DNA from: an uncultured Eubacteriales bacterium
GTDB taxonomy: Bacteria; Bacillota; Clostridia; Oscillospirales; Acutalibacteraceae
DNA length: 21,637 nt
Direction: 5' to 3'
Assembly (NCBI GenBank): GCA_934725345.1
Contig: CAKVBG010000014.1
Span: 1 to 21,637, forward strand
Under the pieces are notes generated by a model. The model had not been told where the DNA came from. It searched no databases and saw only the letters and a program-made list of their open reading frames with translations. Each line of letters opens with the position of its first letter. Positions within the stretch are counted from its first letter, which is position 1. Of the stretch, positions 1 through 8,955 are shown one piece after another. A program made the translations under genes and the position numbers.

Positions 1-1
1 G

Positions 2-649
2 GATTTAAGAGTTTATGAAGGATGTATGCCGGTGGAGGTTATGGCTCGCCGCGGTGTGGATACGCTGAGATTTGGCCCGATGAAACCCGTTGGCCTTATC
101 GACCCTAAAACTGATAGACGACCTTATGCAGTAGTCCAACTTAGGAAAGAAACTTTGGAGGGCAACCTGTATAACATGGTGGGATTTCAAACCAATTTGA
201 AATTCAAAGAACAACAACGTGTTTTTTCGCAGATTCCGGCACTTAAAAATTTAGATATAGTAAGATATGGAGTGATGCATAGAAATATGTTTATAAACTC
301 TCCAAAACTTCTGAACCCTGACTACAGCATGAGGAATAATCCAAATTTATTTTTTGCCGGTCAAATCACTGGGGTTGAAGGCTATATCGAGTCTGCTTCT
401 TCGGGTATGATAGCCGGTATAAATGCTGCTAGAAAGGCTAACTCGGAGGAAAGTGTTTGTTTTTCAGAAAAAACTATCATGGGTGCGCTTTCTAAATATA
501 TAAGTGATGAATGTAGAGTGGACTTTCAACCTATGGGTGCAAATTTTGGTATAATTCTTCCTTTGGAAAATCATATTAAAGATAAAAAATTGAGATATGA
601 GGAGTTTGCTAAAAGATCTGTAGAGTATATAAAAAGTATTAATGTTTAG
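2..649 (+). CDS. trmFO: TrmFO, folate-dependent tRNA uracil-54 C5-methyltransferase (5' end missing)
   Basis: C-terminal part of the FAD protein that makes 5-methyluridine at position 54 of tRNAs using methylenetetrahydrofolate. The frame is open from base 2 with no start, so the gene begins outside the window; the ATG at 26 is internal (the preceding residues read VYEGC, matching the family's conserved stretch before MPVEVMA). Visible family marks are the RRGVDTLRFGPMKPVGL block, the FAD-linked FFAGQITGVEGYIESA motif shared with GidA/MnmG, and the late PMGANFGI block before the C-terminus. About 216 residues are present, roughly half of the usual 435-450. The next gene, plsX, starts 23 bases downstream on the same strand. 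TrmFO rather than MnmG is favoured by the short C-terminus and the FGPMKPVGL wording. This is confident at family level. Confidence 0.93.
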   Translation, partial: DLRVYEGCMPVEVMARRGVDTLRFGPMKPVGLIDPKTDRRPYAVVQLRKETLEGNLYNMVGFQTNLKFKEQQRVFSQIPALKNLDIVRYGVMHRNMFINSPKLLNPDYSMRNNPNLFFAGQITGVEGYIESASSGMIAGINAARKANSEESVCFSEKTIMGALSKYISDECRVDFQPMGANFGIILPLENHIKDKKLRYEEFAKRSVEYIKSINV

Positions 650-672
650 AATGTTTTGAAAGGAGCAAAAAT

Positions 673-1683
673 ATGAAAATAATAGTGGACTGCCACGGCG
701 GTGACAAAGGAATAATTGAAGTGATAAAAGCTTCTAGGATGGCAGTGGACGAACTCGGATATCAAATAATTTTGGTAGGTAACAAAGCTCAAATAAAAGA
801 GGAAAGTTCTGAGAATAAAATTTCTCTTGATGGTATTCAAATAGAAAATGCAGACGAAGTTATAACCATGGAGGATGCTCCTACTGAAATTATGAAATCT
901 AAAAATAATTCTTCAATGGCCAAAGGGCTTCAGATGTTAGCTTCAGGTGAAGGAGACGCTTTTGTTTCTTGCGGAAACAGTGGAGCACTTACCGTTGGAG
1001 GAACTTTGATAGTTAAGAGAATTAGGGGTATAAAACGCTGTGCTTTTGCTCCGGTAATCCCTACTGAAAATGGCTTTTTCATGCTAATTGATAGTGGAGC
1101 TAACGTAGAGTGCAGACCTGAAATGCTCAGGCAATTTGGAGTAATGGGATACATATACATGAAAAATGTTATGGTAGTTAAGGATCCCAAAGTAGGGCTT
1201 GTTAATATCGGAGTTGAACGCTGCAAAGGGGGAGAACTTCATTTCAATGCATATGAACTTCTTGAGAAAAGCGGTATTAATTTTATAGGAAACATTGAGG
1301 CTAGAGATATTCCTTCCGGTGCTGCGGATGTAGTCGTGACGGATGGGTTTACGGGTAACGTCATACTTAAACTCTACGAGGGTATGGCAACAGAAATATT
1401 TGGAAAATTCAAAAGTATTTTAACTAAAAATTTTAAAAACAAACTTGCCGCTATGGCGATAAAATCTGATTTATCTGAGCTTAAAAAACAAATGGATTAC
1501 ACCGAATATGGCGGTGCACCTCTTATGGGAACTTCCAAACCGGTGTTTAAAGCTCATGGTAATTCGGACGCAAAAACTTTTAAAAATGCTATCAGATTAG
1601 CAGGCGAATATGCAAAAAGGAACGTTATAAAATTAATAAGTGATGCTCTAAAAGCAGAAAACAAAGAACCAGATGAGGAATAA
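673..1683 (+). CDS. plsX: PlsX, phosphate acyltransferase
   Basis: Makes acyl-phosphate from acyl-ACP and phosphate, the donor that PlsY uses to begin phospholipid synthesis; a cytosolic enzyme acting at the membrane surface. It has 336 residues, the usual length. Family motifs seen: CGNSGALTVGG around residue 100, LIDSGANVECRPE near 140, VGLVNIGVERCKGGEL near 180, NFIGNIEARDIPSG near 208 and DVVVTDGFTGNVILKLYEG near 223. The N-terminus reads IIVDCHGGDKG where most PlsX proteins have a DAMGGD..P consensus, so the first loop is divergent. The ribosome site is AAAGGAG at 659-665 before ATG 673. In many Firmicutes plsX is followed by fab genes and acpP; here rnc follows after 14 bases, so acyl carrier protein must be encoded elsewhere. 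Confidence 0.95.
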   Translation: MKIIVDCHGGDKGIIEVIKASRMAVDELGYQIILVGNKAQIKEESSENKISLDGIQIENADEVITMEDAPTEIMKSKNNSSMAKGLQMLASGEGDAFVSCGNSGALTVGGTLIVKRIRGIKRCAFAPVIPTENGFFMLIDSGANVECRPEMLRQFGVMGYIYMKNVMVVKDPKVGLVNIGVERCKGGELHFNAYELLEKSGINFIGNIEARDIPSGAADVVVTDGFTGNVILKLYEGMATEIFGKFKSILTKNFKNKLAAMAIKSDLSELKKQMDYTEYGGAPLMGTSKPVFKAHGNSDAKTFKNAIRLAGEYAKRNVIKLISDALKAENKEPDEE

Positions 1684-1697
1684 AGGAGGATTTAAAC

Positions 1698-2387
1698 GTG
1701 ATAAGTGAACTTGAAAAGAAAATTGGATATACTTTCAAAGATAAGAAGCTACTTAACGTAGCACTTACTCATTCTTCTTTTGCAAATGAGTCTTGTGGGA
1801 GATTTCAAAGCTATGAAAGATTAGAATTCCTGGGAGATTCAGTTCTTGGGTTGATTACCTCAAATTATATCTTTAAAACGTTTCCAAATTTGCCCGAAGG
1901 AGAGCTTACAAAACTTCGTGCATTGTTAGTGTGTGAAAAACAACTTTATGAATTTTCTAAGCAATTAGGACTAAAAAAATATGTTAAGCTTAGCCGTGGT
2001 GAAAGACATTGCCAAGGTCAAAACAGACCTTCAATTTTAGCAGATATTTTTGAATCTATCTGTGCGGCAATATATTTAGATTCTGGTATAGAAGCAGTAA
2101 GTGATTTTGTGCTTGGGTTTATAGTCCCTGCAATAAAAAATCCTAAAATACAAAAAATGCAAGACTACAAAACAGACCTTCAGGAAATCGTGCAAAAAAA
2201 TCCGGGTGAAAGCATTAAATATGTACTGCTTGAAGAAAGCGGTCCTGATCATAATAAGCGTTTTACGGTAGAGGTTAGGATTAACAGTAATTCGATTGGA
2301 AAAGGCACCGGCCGCAGTAAAAAAGAAGCTGAACAACACGCCGCCAGATCAACGTTAGCTTTGATGGGATATTTTAAAAAACGTTAG
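1698..2387 (+). CDS. rnc: Ribonuclease III
   Basis: Double-strand-specific endoribonuclease that processes rRNA precursors and structured mRNAs. It is 229 residues long, normal for the family. The catalytic domain carries the signature ERLEFLGDSVLG at about residues 41-52, with the metal-binding acidic residues, and the second metal site in the ADIFESICAAIYLD block near 115-128. A C-terminal double-stranded RNA-binding domain follows (about 155-225), ending in the typical GRSKKEAEQHAA helix. The start is GTG at 1698 behind a perfect AAAGGAGG at 1683-1690. The gene sits 14 bases after plsX and 15 bases before the ftsY ATG, so the three are very likely cotranscribed. The acpP gene that often precedes rnc and the smc gene that often follows it are both absent. 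Confidence 0.96.
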   Translation: MISELEKKIGYTFKDKKLLNVALTHSSFANESCGRFQSYERLEFLGDSVLGLITSNYIFKTFPNLPEGELTKLRALLVCEKQLYEFSKQLGLKKYVKLSRGERHCQGQNRPSILADIFESICAAIYLDSGIEAVSDFVLGFIVPAIKNPKIQKMQDYKTDLQEIVQKNPGESIKYVLLEESGPDHNKRFTVEVRINSNSIGKGTGRSKKEAEQHAARSTLALMGYFKKR

Positions 2388-2402
2388 TTGGGAGAACGGA
2401 AT

Positions 2403-3320
2403 ATGAATTTTTTCGAAAAGATAAAACAAGGTCTAAAGAAAACCCGAGATAATATCTCTCAAAAAATTAGCGGTATTATAAATTCATTTACCAAAATTGA
2501 TGAAGAGTTTTTTGAGGAATTGCAAGAAATACTCATAACCGCTGATGTGGGAGCAAAAACCTCAGAGATTATCTGCCAAAGGCTTAGAGAGGAAGTTAAA
2601 AAAACTGGGGAGAAAGATCCTCAGAAAATAAAAGAGCTGTTGGTTGTAGTCATTAAAGAACTGCTTTCGGGTGAAAGTGAGCTCAAAATAAATACTGTTC
2701 CTTCGATAATATTAGTAGTAGGGGTAAATGGTGTTGGAAAGACCACAACTATCGGTAAACTGGCATCTATGCTTAAAAATCAAGGAAAAAAAGTTTTAAT
2801 TGCCGCCGCAGATACTTTCCGAGCTGCAGCAACCGAACAACTTGAAATATGGGCCGAGAGAGCACAGTGTGGTATAATAAAACAGTCCGAGGGTGCGGAT
2901 CCGGCAGCTGTGGTTTTTGATGCGATATCTTCGGCAAAAGCACATAATGCAGACGTTATCATATGCGATACTGCAGGACGTCTTCACAATAAAGAAAATT
3001 TAATGCGTGAGCTTGAGAAAATAAACAGAATAATAGACCGTGAACTTCCAGACAGCGATAAAGAAATTTTACTCGTACTAGATGCTTCCACGGGTCAAAA
3101 TGGTTTAAATCAAGCATTTGAATTTAAAAAAATTCTCAATTTAACAGGTATTGTACTTACCAAGCTAGACGGTACCGCAAAAGGCGGAGTTGTTTTAGCT
3201 ATCAAAAACGAGCTGGATTTACCAGTTAAATTTATAGGAATTGGGGAAGATATAGAGAGTTTGCGTAAATTTGACCCTAATCAGTTTGCAGAGGCGATGG
3301 TTGAAAAAGGAGAGGAGTAG
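2403..3320 (+). CDS. ftsY: FtsY, signal recognition particle receptor GTPase
   Basis: Receptor that docks the SRP-ribosome complex on the membrane; its GTPase pairs with Ffh. The NG domain is complete: helical N domain over about residues 1-90, P-loop GVNGVGKTT at about 107-115, AADTFRAAATEQL (SRP-GTPase insertion box region), DTAGR, TKLDGTAKGG, and the closing GIGE. The acidic A domain of E. coli FtsY is lacking, as in most Gram-positives; the protein is about 305 residues. I chose ATG 2403, since GGGAGA at 2389-2394 lies about 8 bases before it; an in-frame TTG at 2388 directly abutting the rnc stop would sit upstream of that ribosome site. In B. subtilis ftsY follows smc; here it directly follows rnc. 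Confidence 0.95.
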   Translation: MNFFEKIKQGLKKTRDNISQKISGIINSFTKIDEEFFEELQEILITADVGAKTSEIICQRLREEVKKTGEKDPQKIKELLVVVIKELLSGESELKINTVPSIILVVGVNGVGKTTTIGKLASMLKNQGKKVLIAAADTFRAAATEQLEIWAERAQCGIIKQSEGADPAAVVFDAISSAKAHNADVIICDTAGRLHNKENLMRELEKINRIIDRELPDSDKEILLVLDASTGQNGLNQAFEFKKILNLTGIVLTKLDGTAKGGVVLAIKNELDLPVKFIGIGEDIESLRKFDPNQFAEAMVEKGEE

Positions 3321-3325
3321 AAAAT

Positions 3326-3898
3326 ATGAATGATTTAATTTTAATTTGTAAAGATTTAAAAAGTAAAGTTTCGGAAAAAAGATATAACCACTGCATGAAC
3401 GTAGGATGTATGGCTAAGAAGTTAGCCAAGATTTATCATGCTGATGAAAAAAAAGCATACGTTGCTGGCGTACTTCACGATATTGCTAAGGAACTTCCTT
3501 ATGAAGATCAACTTAAAATTCTTGAAGAGGCTAATTATTATCCGGCGGAATTTTCAAAGAAAACTTATAAAGTTTTTCATGGTTTAGTTGGGAGCATATA
3601 TGCTAAAAAATATTTGAAAGTTTCAGACGAAGATGTTTTGAATGCTATAAGATATCACACAACCGCTAGAAAAAATATGAGTCTTCTCGAGAAAATAATA
3701 TATAACGCGGACTGTATCTCTATTGAAAGAAGATTTGAAGGGATAGAATACTTTAGACGTGCGGCGCAGATTGATCTGAATATAGTGATTTTGGATAAGA
3801 TTTCTAAAGCTTTGAAAGATTCCATTAGACGTCAAAAGGCTATCATAAGGGATACTTTTGAAGCCTACAACGATTTAGTCGAAACTCAAAACATATAA
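3326..3898 (+). CDS. yqeK: YqeK-family HD-domain symmetrical Ap4A hydrolase
   Basis: HD-superfamily phosphohydrolase of about 190 residues. Members of the Firmicute YqeK family cleave diadenosine tetraphosphate symmetrically into two ADP, clearing an alarmone that rises in stress. The HD metal site is visible: His22 in the YNHCMNV helix, the His51-Asp52 pair in GVLHDIAKELP, a following FHGLVGS helix, the IRYHTT histidine, and the conserved NADCIS aspartate near residue 130. The start ATG 3326 lies 5 bases after the ftsY stop, with the ribosome site GGAGAGGAG inside the ftsY end. The usual partners nadD (upstream) and rsfS (downstream) are not next to it; leuS follows after 19 bases. The family call is firm; the enzymatic activity is inferred from the family. 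Confidence 0.9.
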   Translation: MNDLILICKDLKSKVSEKRYNHCMNVGCMAKKLAKIYHADEKKAYVAGVLHDIAKELPYEDQLKILEEANYYPAEFSKKTYKVFHGLVGSIYAKKYLKVSDEDVLNAIRYHTTARKNMSLLEKIIYNADCISIERRFEGIEYFRRAAQIDLNIVILDKISKALKDSIRRQKAIIRDTFEAYNDLVETQNI

Positions 3899-3917
3899 TT
3901 GCGGAGGAATTGGATTC

Positions 3918-6311
3918 ATGAAAACTAAAGACGAATATAATCATTTGGAGATAGAGAAAAAATGGCAAAATATCTGGGATGAAAATAAAGCATTTGAAGC
4001 CTCTAACGATTTTAGCAAAGAAAAATTTTATGCACTGGTTGAGTTTCCATATCCCTCGGGGCAGGGGCTACATGTTGGCCACCCTAGAAGCTATACTGCT
4101 TTAGATATAGTAGCACGCAAAAAACGTATGGAAGGGTTTAACGTCCTGTATCCTATGGGTTGGGACGCTTTCGGACTTCCTACTGAAAACTTTGCTATGA
4201 AAAATAAAATCCATCCGGCTTTGGTAACAGAGAAAAATATTGCAAGATTCAAATCTCAACTGAAGTCTTTGGGGATTTCTTTTGATTGGAGCAGAGAAAT
4301 AAATACGACCGACCCTTCATACTATAAATGGACACAATGGATATTTTTACAGTTATTCAAACACGGACTAGCATATAAAAGTGAAGCGGCCGTTAATTGG
4401 TGCACTTCGTGTAAATGTGTTTTAGCGAACGAAGAAGTAATTGACGGAAAATGCGAAAGATGTTCGAGCGAAGTGGTGCGGAAGATAAAATCTCAGTGGA
4501 TGCTTCGAATTACAAAATATGCTCAGCGTTTAATAGATGACCTTAAACTTGTGGATTATCCGGAAAAGGTAAAGTCTCAGCAAATCAACTGGATAGGCAG
4601 GTCTGTGGGAGCGCAAATAAAATTTGAAACTACCATGGGTGACGTCATCGAAATTTTTACTACGCGTCCGGATACCATTTTTGGTGTAACGTATCTTGTG
4701 GTTTCACCCGAGCACCCTTTGGTGGGTAAGTGGCTGAGTAAAGTTGCTAATGCAGAGGAAATTAAAAAGTATTCCGAGGAAGCTAAGCGTAAATCAGACC
4801 TTCAACGCACAGAACTTTCTAAAAACAAGACTGGCGTGATTCTTGAAAATATTTTTGCAATTAATCCGGTAACTAACAAAAAAATCCCTGTCTTTGTTTC
4901 AGATTATGTTTTAATGAGCTATGCAACCGGAGCAATTATGGCTGTCCCGGCACATGATAAAAGAGATAGAGAGTTTGCTGAAAAATATAATTTGCCAATT
5001 AGGGAAGTAATCAAAGAATGCGACGGAAAAGAAATTCTTCAAAATTCAGAATTTTTAAATGACCTTAGTGTAGAGGAAGCTAAAAGTAAAGTTATTGATT
5101 GGATTTCCGAACATAAAAAAGGCGAGAAAAAAGTGAACTTTAAGCTTAGAGATTGGGTGTTTTCGCGTCAAAGATATTGGGGCGAGCCAATACCTATCGT
5201 TCATTGCTCGGATTGTGGATACGTTCCTATTGATGAAACTCAGTTGCCCTTAGAATTGCCTAAACTTGAAAAATTCGAGCTTTCCGACGATGGTGAATCT
5301 CCATTGGTTCACGCCGAAGAGTGGAGAAAAACAGTTTGTCCCAAATGCGGTAAAGTAGCTATGCGTGAAACAGACACCATGCCTCAATGGGCAGGTTCTT
5401 CTTGGTATTTTTTAAGATACACCGATCCTCACAATAGCAGCTGTCTTGCTTCAAAAGAATCCATAAATTACTGGATGCCCGTAGATTGGTATAACGGTGG
5501 TATGGAACATACTACGCTCCATTTATTGTACAGCAGATTTTGGTATAAATTTTTGTATGATATAGGAGTGGTACCTTTCCCGGAACCTTACTCAAAGCGT
5601 ACTAGCCACGGACTGATTCTGGGTGAAAATGGAGAGAAAATGAGCAAATCCAAGGGAAATGTTGTTAACCCAGATGAGATTGTGAATCAGTATGGTGCGG
5701 ATACTATGCGTATCTATGAAATGTTCATAGGGGATTTTGAACAAGCTGCTCCTTGGAGTACTAAGGGTATACGCGGAAGCCGTAGGTTTATAGAGCGTTA
5801 TTGGGAATTGCAAAACATGATAAAAGATGATAGTCAAGAAAATAAAAAATTGGAATCTTTGTTTCATAAGACCATCAAAAAAATAAATTACGATATTGAG
5901 CATCTTAAATTCAACACCGCAATAGCTAGCCTCATGACTTTAATAAATGCAATATATGACCAAGGTTATGTTACTAAAAAGCAACTTACAACCTTTACGC
6001 TGCTTCTTTCTCCTTTTGCACCTCATGTTACAGAAGAAGTTTTTTCGAGATGTCAGTTAGGTACGGGTTTAGCTTCTAATTCTAAATGGCCGTCATACGA
6101 TGAATCCAAATGTGTGGATGATGAAATTGAAATCGTTTTGCAAGTATGCGGAAAGATTCGAGGAAGAGTTGCTTGCAACAGAGGAATATCTAAGGAATCA
6201 GCAATGGAGCTCGCTTATGGAGTTGAGAATTTTTCTAAGTGCATTGAAGGAAAAGAAATTTTGAAGGTAATATATGTTCAAGATAAGCTTTTGAACTTTG
6301 TTGTTAGATAA
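3918..6311 (+). CDS. leuS: Leucyl-tRNA synthetase
   Basis: Class I synthetase that charges tRNA-Leu; 797 residues, the usual bacterial size (about 800-860). The catalytic HIGH motif appears as HVGH at residues 52-55 and KMSKS at 574-578. The CP1 editing domain that removes mischarged amino acids is intact, with the threonine-rich TTRPDTIFG motif near residue 249 and YATGAIMAVPAHDKRD near 335. Two cysteine-pair insertions that look like zinc ribbons are present (CTSC/CERC near 161-182, and CSDC with CPKC further on). The C-terminal anticodon-binding and tail domains end in the family-typical VQDKLLNFVVR-like block. The ribosome site GGAGG at 3902-3906 serves ATG 3918. No leucine T-box is possible in the 19-base gap before it, so the gene depends on the upstream operon promoter. 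Confidence 0.97.
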   Translation: MKTKDEYNHLEIEKKWQNIWDENKAFEASNDFSKEKFYALVEFPYPSGQGLHVGHPRSYTALDIVARKKRMEGFNVLYPMGWDAFGLPTENFAMKNKIHPALVTEKNIARFKSQLKSLGISFDWSREINTTDPSYYKWTQWIFLQLFKHGLAYKSEAAVNWCTSCKCVLANEEVIDGKCERCSSEVVRKIKSQWMLRITKYAQRLIDDLKLVDYPEKVKSQQINWIGRSVGAQIKFETTMGDVIEIFTTRPDTIFGVTYLVVSPEHPLVGKWLSKVANAEEIKKYSEEAKRKSDLQRTELSKNKTGVILENIFAINPVTNKKIPVFVSDYVLMSYATGAIMAVPAHDKRDREFAEKYNLPIREVIKECDGKEILQNSEFLNDLSVEEAKSKVIDWISEHKKGEKKVNFKLRDWVFSRQRYWGEPIPIVHCSDCGYVPIDETQLPLELPKLEKFELSDDGESPLVHAEEWRKTVCPKCGKVAMRETDTMPQWAGSSWYFLRYTDPHNSSCLASKESINYWMPVDWYNGGMEHTTLHLLYSRFWYKFLYDIGVVPFPEPYSKRTSHGLILGENGEKMSKSKGNVVNPDEIVNQYGADTMRIYEMFIGDFEQAAPWSTKGIRGSRRFIERYWELQNMIKDDSQENKKLESLFHKTIKKINYDIEHLKFNTAIASLMTLINAIYDQGYVTKKQLTTFTLLLSPFAPHVTEEVFSRCQLGTGLASNSKWPSYDESKCVDDEIEIVLQVCGKIRGRVACNRGISKESAMELAYGVENFSKCIEGKEILKVIYVQDKLLNFVVR

Positions 6312-6372
6312 GAAGAATATAAGTCGTATTAATTCATAAATTTTAAATAAGAATATGTAAATGAGGTATTTT

Positions 6373-8955
6373 ATGAATGAAAAACAATTGACTGGCGCAA
6401 TTGATGATTTGGCACAAAAAGCTGAGAAAGCTTTGGATATCTATAAAAATATGGACCAAGAAAGTATAGATAACATAGTCAAAGAAATGACACTTGCAGC
6501 TATCGAACATCGCTTCGATTTAGCACTCATGGCTGCCAGAGAAACCAATCGGGGTGTTTTAGAAGATAAGATTATAAAAAATATGTTTGCTGCTGAAGAA
6601 GTCTGGAATTACGTAAAAAACAAAAAAACAGTTGGAATAATAAATCAAGATGACCCTAACTGTGTTGAAATTGCCGAACCTTTAGGAATTGTGGCCGGAA
6701 TAACTCCGGTTACTAATCCAACTTCTACTACTATTTTTAAGGCAATAATTTGTGCCAAGACCAGAAATCCTATAATTTTTGGATTTCATCCAGGAGCAGT
6801 TAAATGTTGTTCTGAAACTGCACGGATACTCAGAGACGCAGCTATTAAAGCCGGGGCGCCCGAAGGCTGCATACAGTGGATAGAAAATCCGTCTATCGAA
6901 GCGACCACTGCCCTAATTAATCACGAGAAAGTAAGTGCTATTTTAGCAACCGGTGGAGCGGGAATGGTTAAAGCTGCGTATTCCACAGGTAAACCAGCAT
7001 TGGGAGTAGGCCCGGGGAACGTTCCGTGCTATGTTGAAAAAAGTTGCAACTTAGTCCGTGCGTGCAACGACATCATTGTTTCTAAAACTTTCGACAACGG
7101 AATGATTTGTGCTTCGGAGCAGTCTGTAATTGTGGATGAAAAAATAGCTGTAGAATTTGAAAAAGTAATGGCCTCAAATGGGTGCGTATTTTTAAATGAA
7201 GAGGAAAAATCTAAATTATCTGAATTTGCATTTAAAGACGGTAAATTGAATCCGCAAATTGTGGGTAAAACAGCTAAAGAAATATCGATGGAAATTGGTA
7301 TGGATGTTCCTGAGGAAACTAAAATTTTGGTTGCAAAATTAGAAGGAGTAGGGAAGGAATTTCCGCTCTCTGCAGAAAAACTTTCTCCTATTCTTGGATA
7401 CTACATATCTAAAACCAAAGCTCAGGCATTCGATTACTGCTCTAGGATTTTAAATTTTTGGGGTGAAGGTCATACTGCAGCAATTCACAGCCAAGACGAT
7501 GATGTGATTAGAGAATTTGGAATTAAAATGAATGCAGGTAGGATAATCGTAAATTCTCCGTCCTCTCAGGGAGCAATTGGAGGAATTTATAACGATAATA
7601 CTCCCTCTTTAACCCTTGGCTGTGGCTCTTATGGAAAAAATTCGACCTCTCTTAATATTTCCTGTGAACAGCTTGTAAATATTAAAAAAGTCTTGAAAAG
7701 AAGGAATAATATGCAATGGTTTAAAGTTCCTGAAGAAATATACTTTGAAAGAAATTCAATTAGTTATCTAAAAAACGCAGAAAGCTTTGAGCGAGTGTTT
7801 ATAGTAACAGACTCCAACATGGTAAACTTAGGTAAACTAAACAAGGTCATGGAATGCTTAAACCAAAGAAATGAAAGATGTTTGATAGAAGTTTTTTCAG
7901 ACGTTTCGCCTGACCCCGATGTTGAAACTGTATACATCGGTCTTAACAGAATGAAAAAATTCAACCCCGATTGCATAATCGCATTTGGTGGAGGGTCAGT
8001 TATTGATGCGGCTAAATGTATGTGGTTGTTTATGGGGAATGACAATCTTGATTTTGAAAAACTGCGTTTAAAGTTTGCAGATATTCAAAAAAGAGCATTT
8101 AAGTTTCCAACTGCCCATAGAAAAATAAAATTTGTTGCTATTCCTACTACTTCTGGAACTGGCTCAGAAGTTACATCTTTTGCCGTTATAACTGATAGGT
8201 CTTCAGGTAAAGAAATAAAATATCCATTGGCAGACTACTCTTTAACGCCTCACGTGGCAATAATTGACCCTCAATTTGTGGATTCACTTCCTAAAACAGC
8301 CACCGCCGATACAGGTATGGACGTTTTAACACACGCAATTGAAGCATATGTTTCAACAATGGCAAATGATTTCACTGATGGACTTTGTATCAAAGCAGTT
8401 GAAATGGTATTCAAATACATAAAAAGAGCATTTGAAAATGGCGGAAATGATACTGAAGCTCGTGAAAAAATGCATAATGCAGCTTGTATAGCAGGAATGG
8501 CGTTTACAAATTCCTTTTTGGGATTAAACCATTCTATGGCTCATAAATTAGGCGGGGAGTTTAAAATTTCGCATGGAAGAGCAAATGCAATTTTGTTACC
8601 TTACGTTATCGAATATAATTCATCACTACCAAGTAAATTTGCTGCCTTCCCAAAATACGAGCATTTTAACGCAGATGAAAAATATGCGAGCCTTGCAAAG
8701 GTTATAGGGTGCGCTGGAAAAGATACCAAGAACAGCGTTGATAAATTTATAAATGCTATAGTTTCCCTTAATGATTCCCTTGGTATTCCAAGAACTCTTA
8801 AAGATTTAGGTATTTCCGAAGAAGAATTTCTGAGTAAGGTGAGTAAATTAGCCGTGCTGGCACATGAAGACCAATGTACAGGGACTAACCCGAGATATCC
8901 TGTAATTGACGAAGTAAAAAATATTTATCTCAAAGCTTACTATGGAGATAATTAA
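6373..8955 (+). CDS. adhE: AdhE, bifunctional acetaldehyde/alcohol dehydrogenase
   Basis: Fermentative enzyme turning acetyl-CoA into acetaldehyde and then ethanol while reoxidising two NADH; it forms long spirosomes in other bacteria. Both halves are complete in about 860 residues. The N-terminal aldehyde dehydrogenase domain has the catalytic cysteine in GMICASEQS (Cys246 with this start, the same number as E. coli AdhE) and the GVGPGNVPCYV block. The C-terminal iron alcohol dehydrogenase domain has the NAD loop AFGGGSVIDAAK and metal-site stretches MDVLTHAIEAYVS, GLNHSMAHKLGG and HGRANAILLPYV. I prefer ATG 6373 over ATG 6361 because GAGG at 6363-6366 lies 6 bases before it. A 61-base gap after leuS contains no hairpin and no clear promoter or Rex-type operator, so read-through or a promoter inside leuS is possible. 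The stop overlaps that of the opposing ruvX. Confidence 0.97.
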   Translation: MNEKQLTGAIDDLAQKAEKALDIYKNMDQESIDNIVKEMTLAAIEHRFDLALMAARETNRGVLEDKIIKNMFAAEEVWNYVKNKKTVGIINQDDPNCVEIAEPLGIVAGITPVTNPTSTTIFKAIICAKTRNPIIFGFHPGAVKCCSETARILRDAAIKAGAPEGCIQWIENPSIEATTALINHEKVSAILATGGAGMVKAAYSTGKPALGVGPGNVPCYVEKSCNLVRACNDIIVSKTFDNGMICASEQSVIVDEKIAVEFEKVMASNGCVFLNEEEKSKLSEFAFKDGKLNPQIVGKTAKEISMEIGMDVPEETKILVAKLEGVGKEFPLSAEKLSPILGYYISKTKAQAFDYCSRILNFWGEGHTAAIHSQDDDVIREFGIKMNAGRIIVNSPSSQGAIGGIYNDNTPSLTLGCGSYGKNSTSLNISCEQLVNIKKVLKRRNNMQWFKVPEEIYFERNSISYLKNAESFERVFIVTDSNMVNLGKLNKVMECLNQRNERCLIEVFSDVSPDPDVETVYIGLNRMKKFNPDCIIAFGGGSVIDAAKCMWLFMGNDNLDFEKLRLKFADIQKRAFKFPTAHRKIKFVAIPTTSGTGSEVTSFAVITDRSSGKEIKYPLADYSLTPHVAIIDPQFVDSLPKTATADTGMDVLTHAIEAYVSTMANDFTDGLCIKAVEMVFKYIKRAFENGGNDTEAREKMHNAACIAGMAFTNSFLGLNHSMAHKLGGEFKISHGRANAILLPYVIEYNSSLPSKFAAFPKYEHFNADEKYASLAKVIGCAGKDTKNSVDKFINAIVSLNDSLGIPRTLKDLGISEEEFLSKVSKLAVLAHEDQCTGTNPRYPVIDEVKNIYLKAYYGDN

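Noticed and set aside
6291..6372. Possible Rex-type redox operator (TTGTTAGATAAG) or promoter before adhE
   Set aside because: The sequence lacks the inverted half needed for a Rex site, overlaps the end of leuS, and has no convincing -10 partner at the right spacing.
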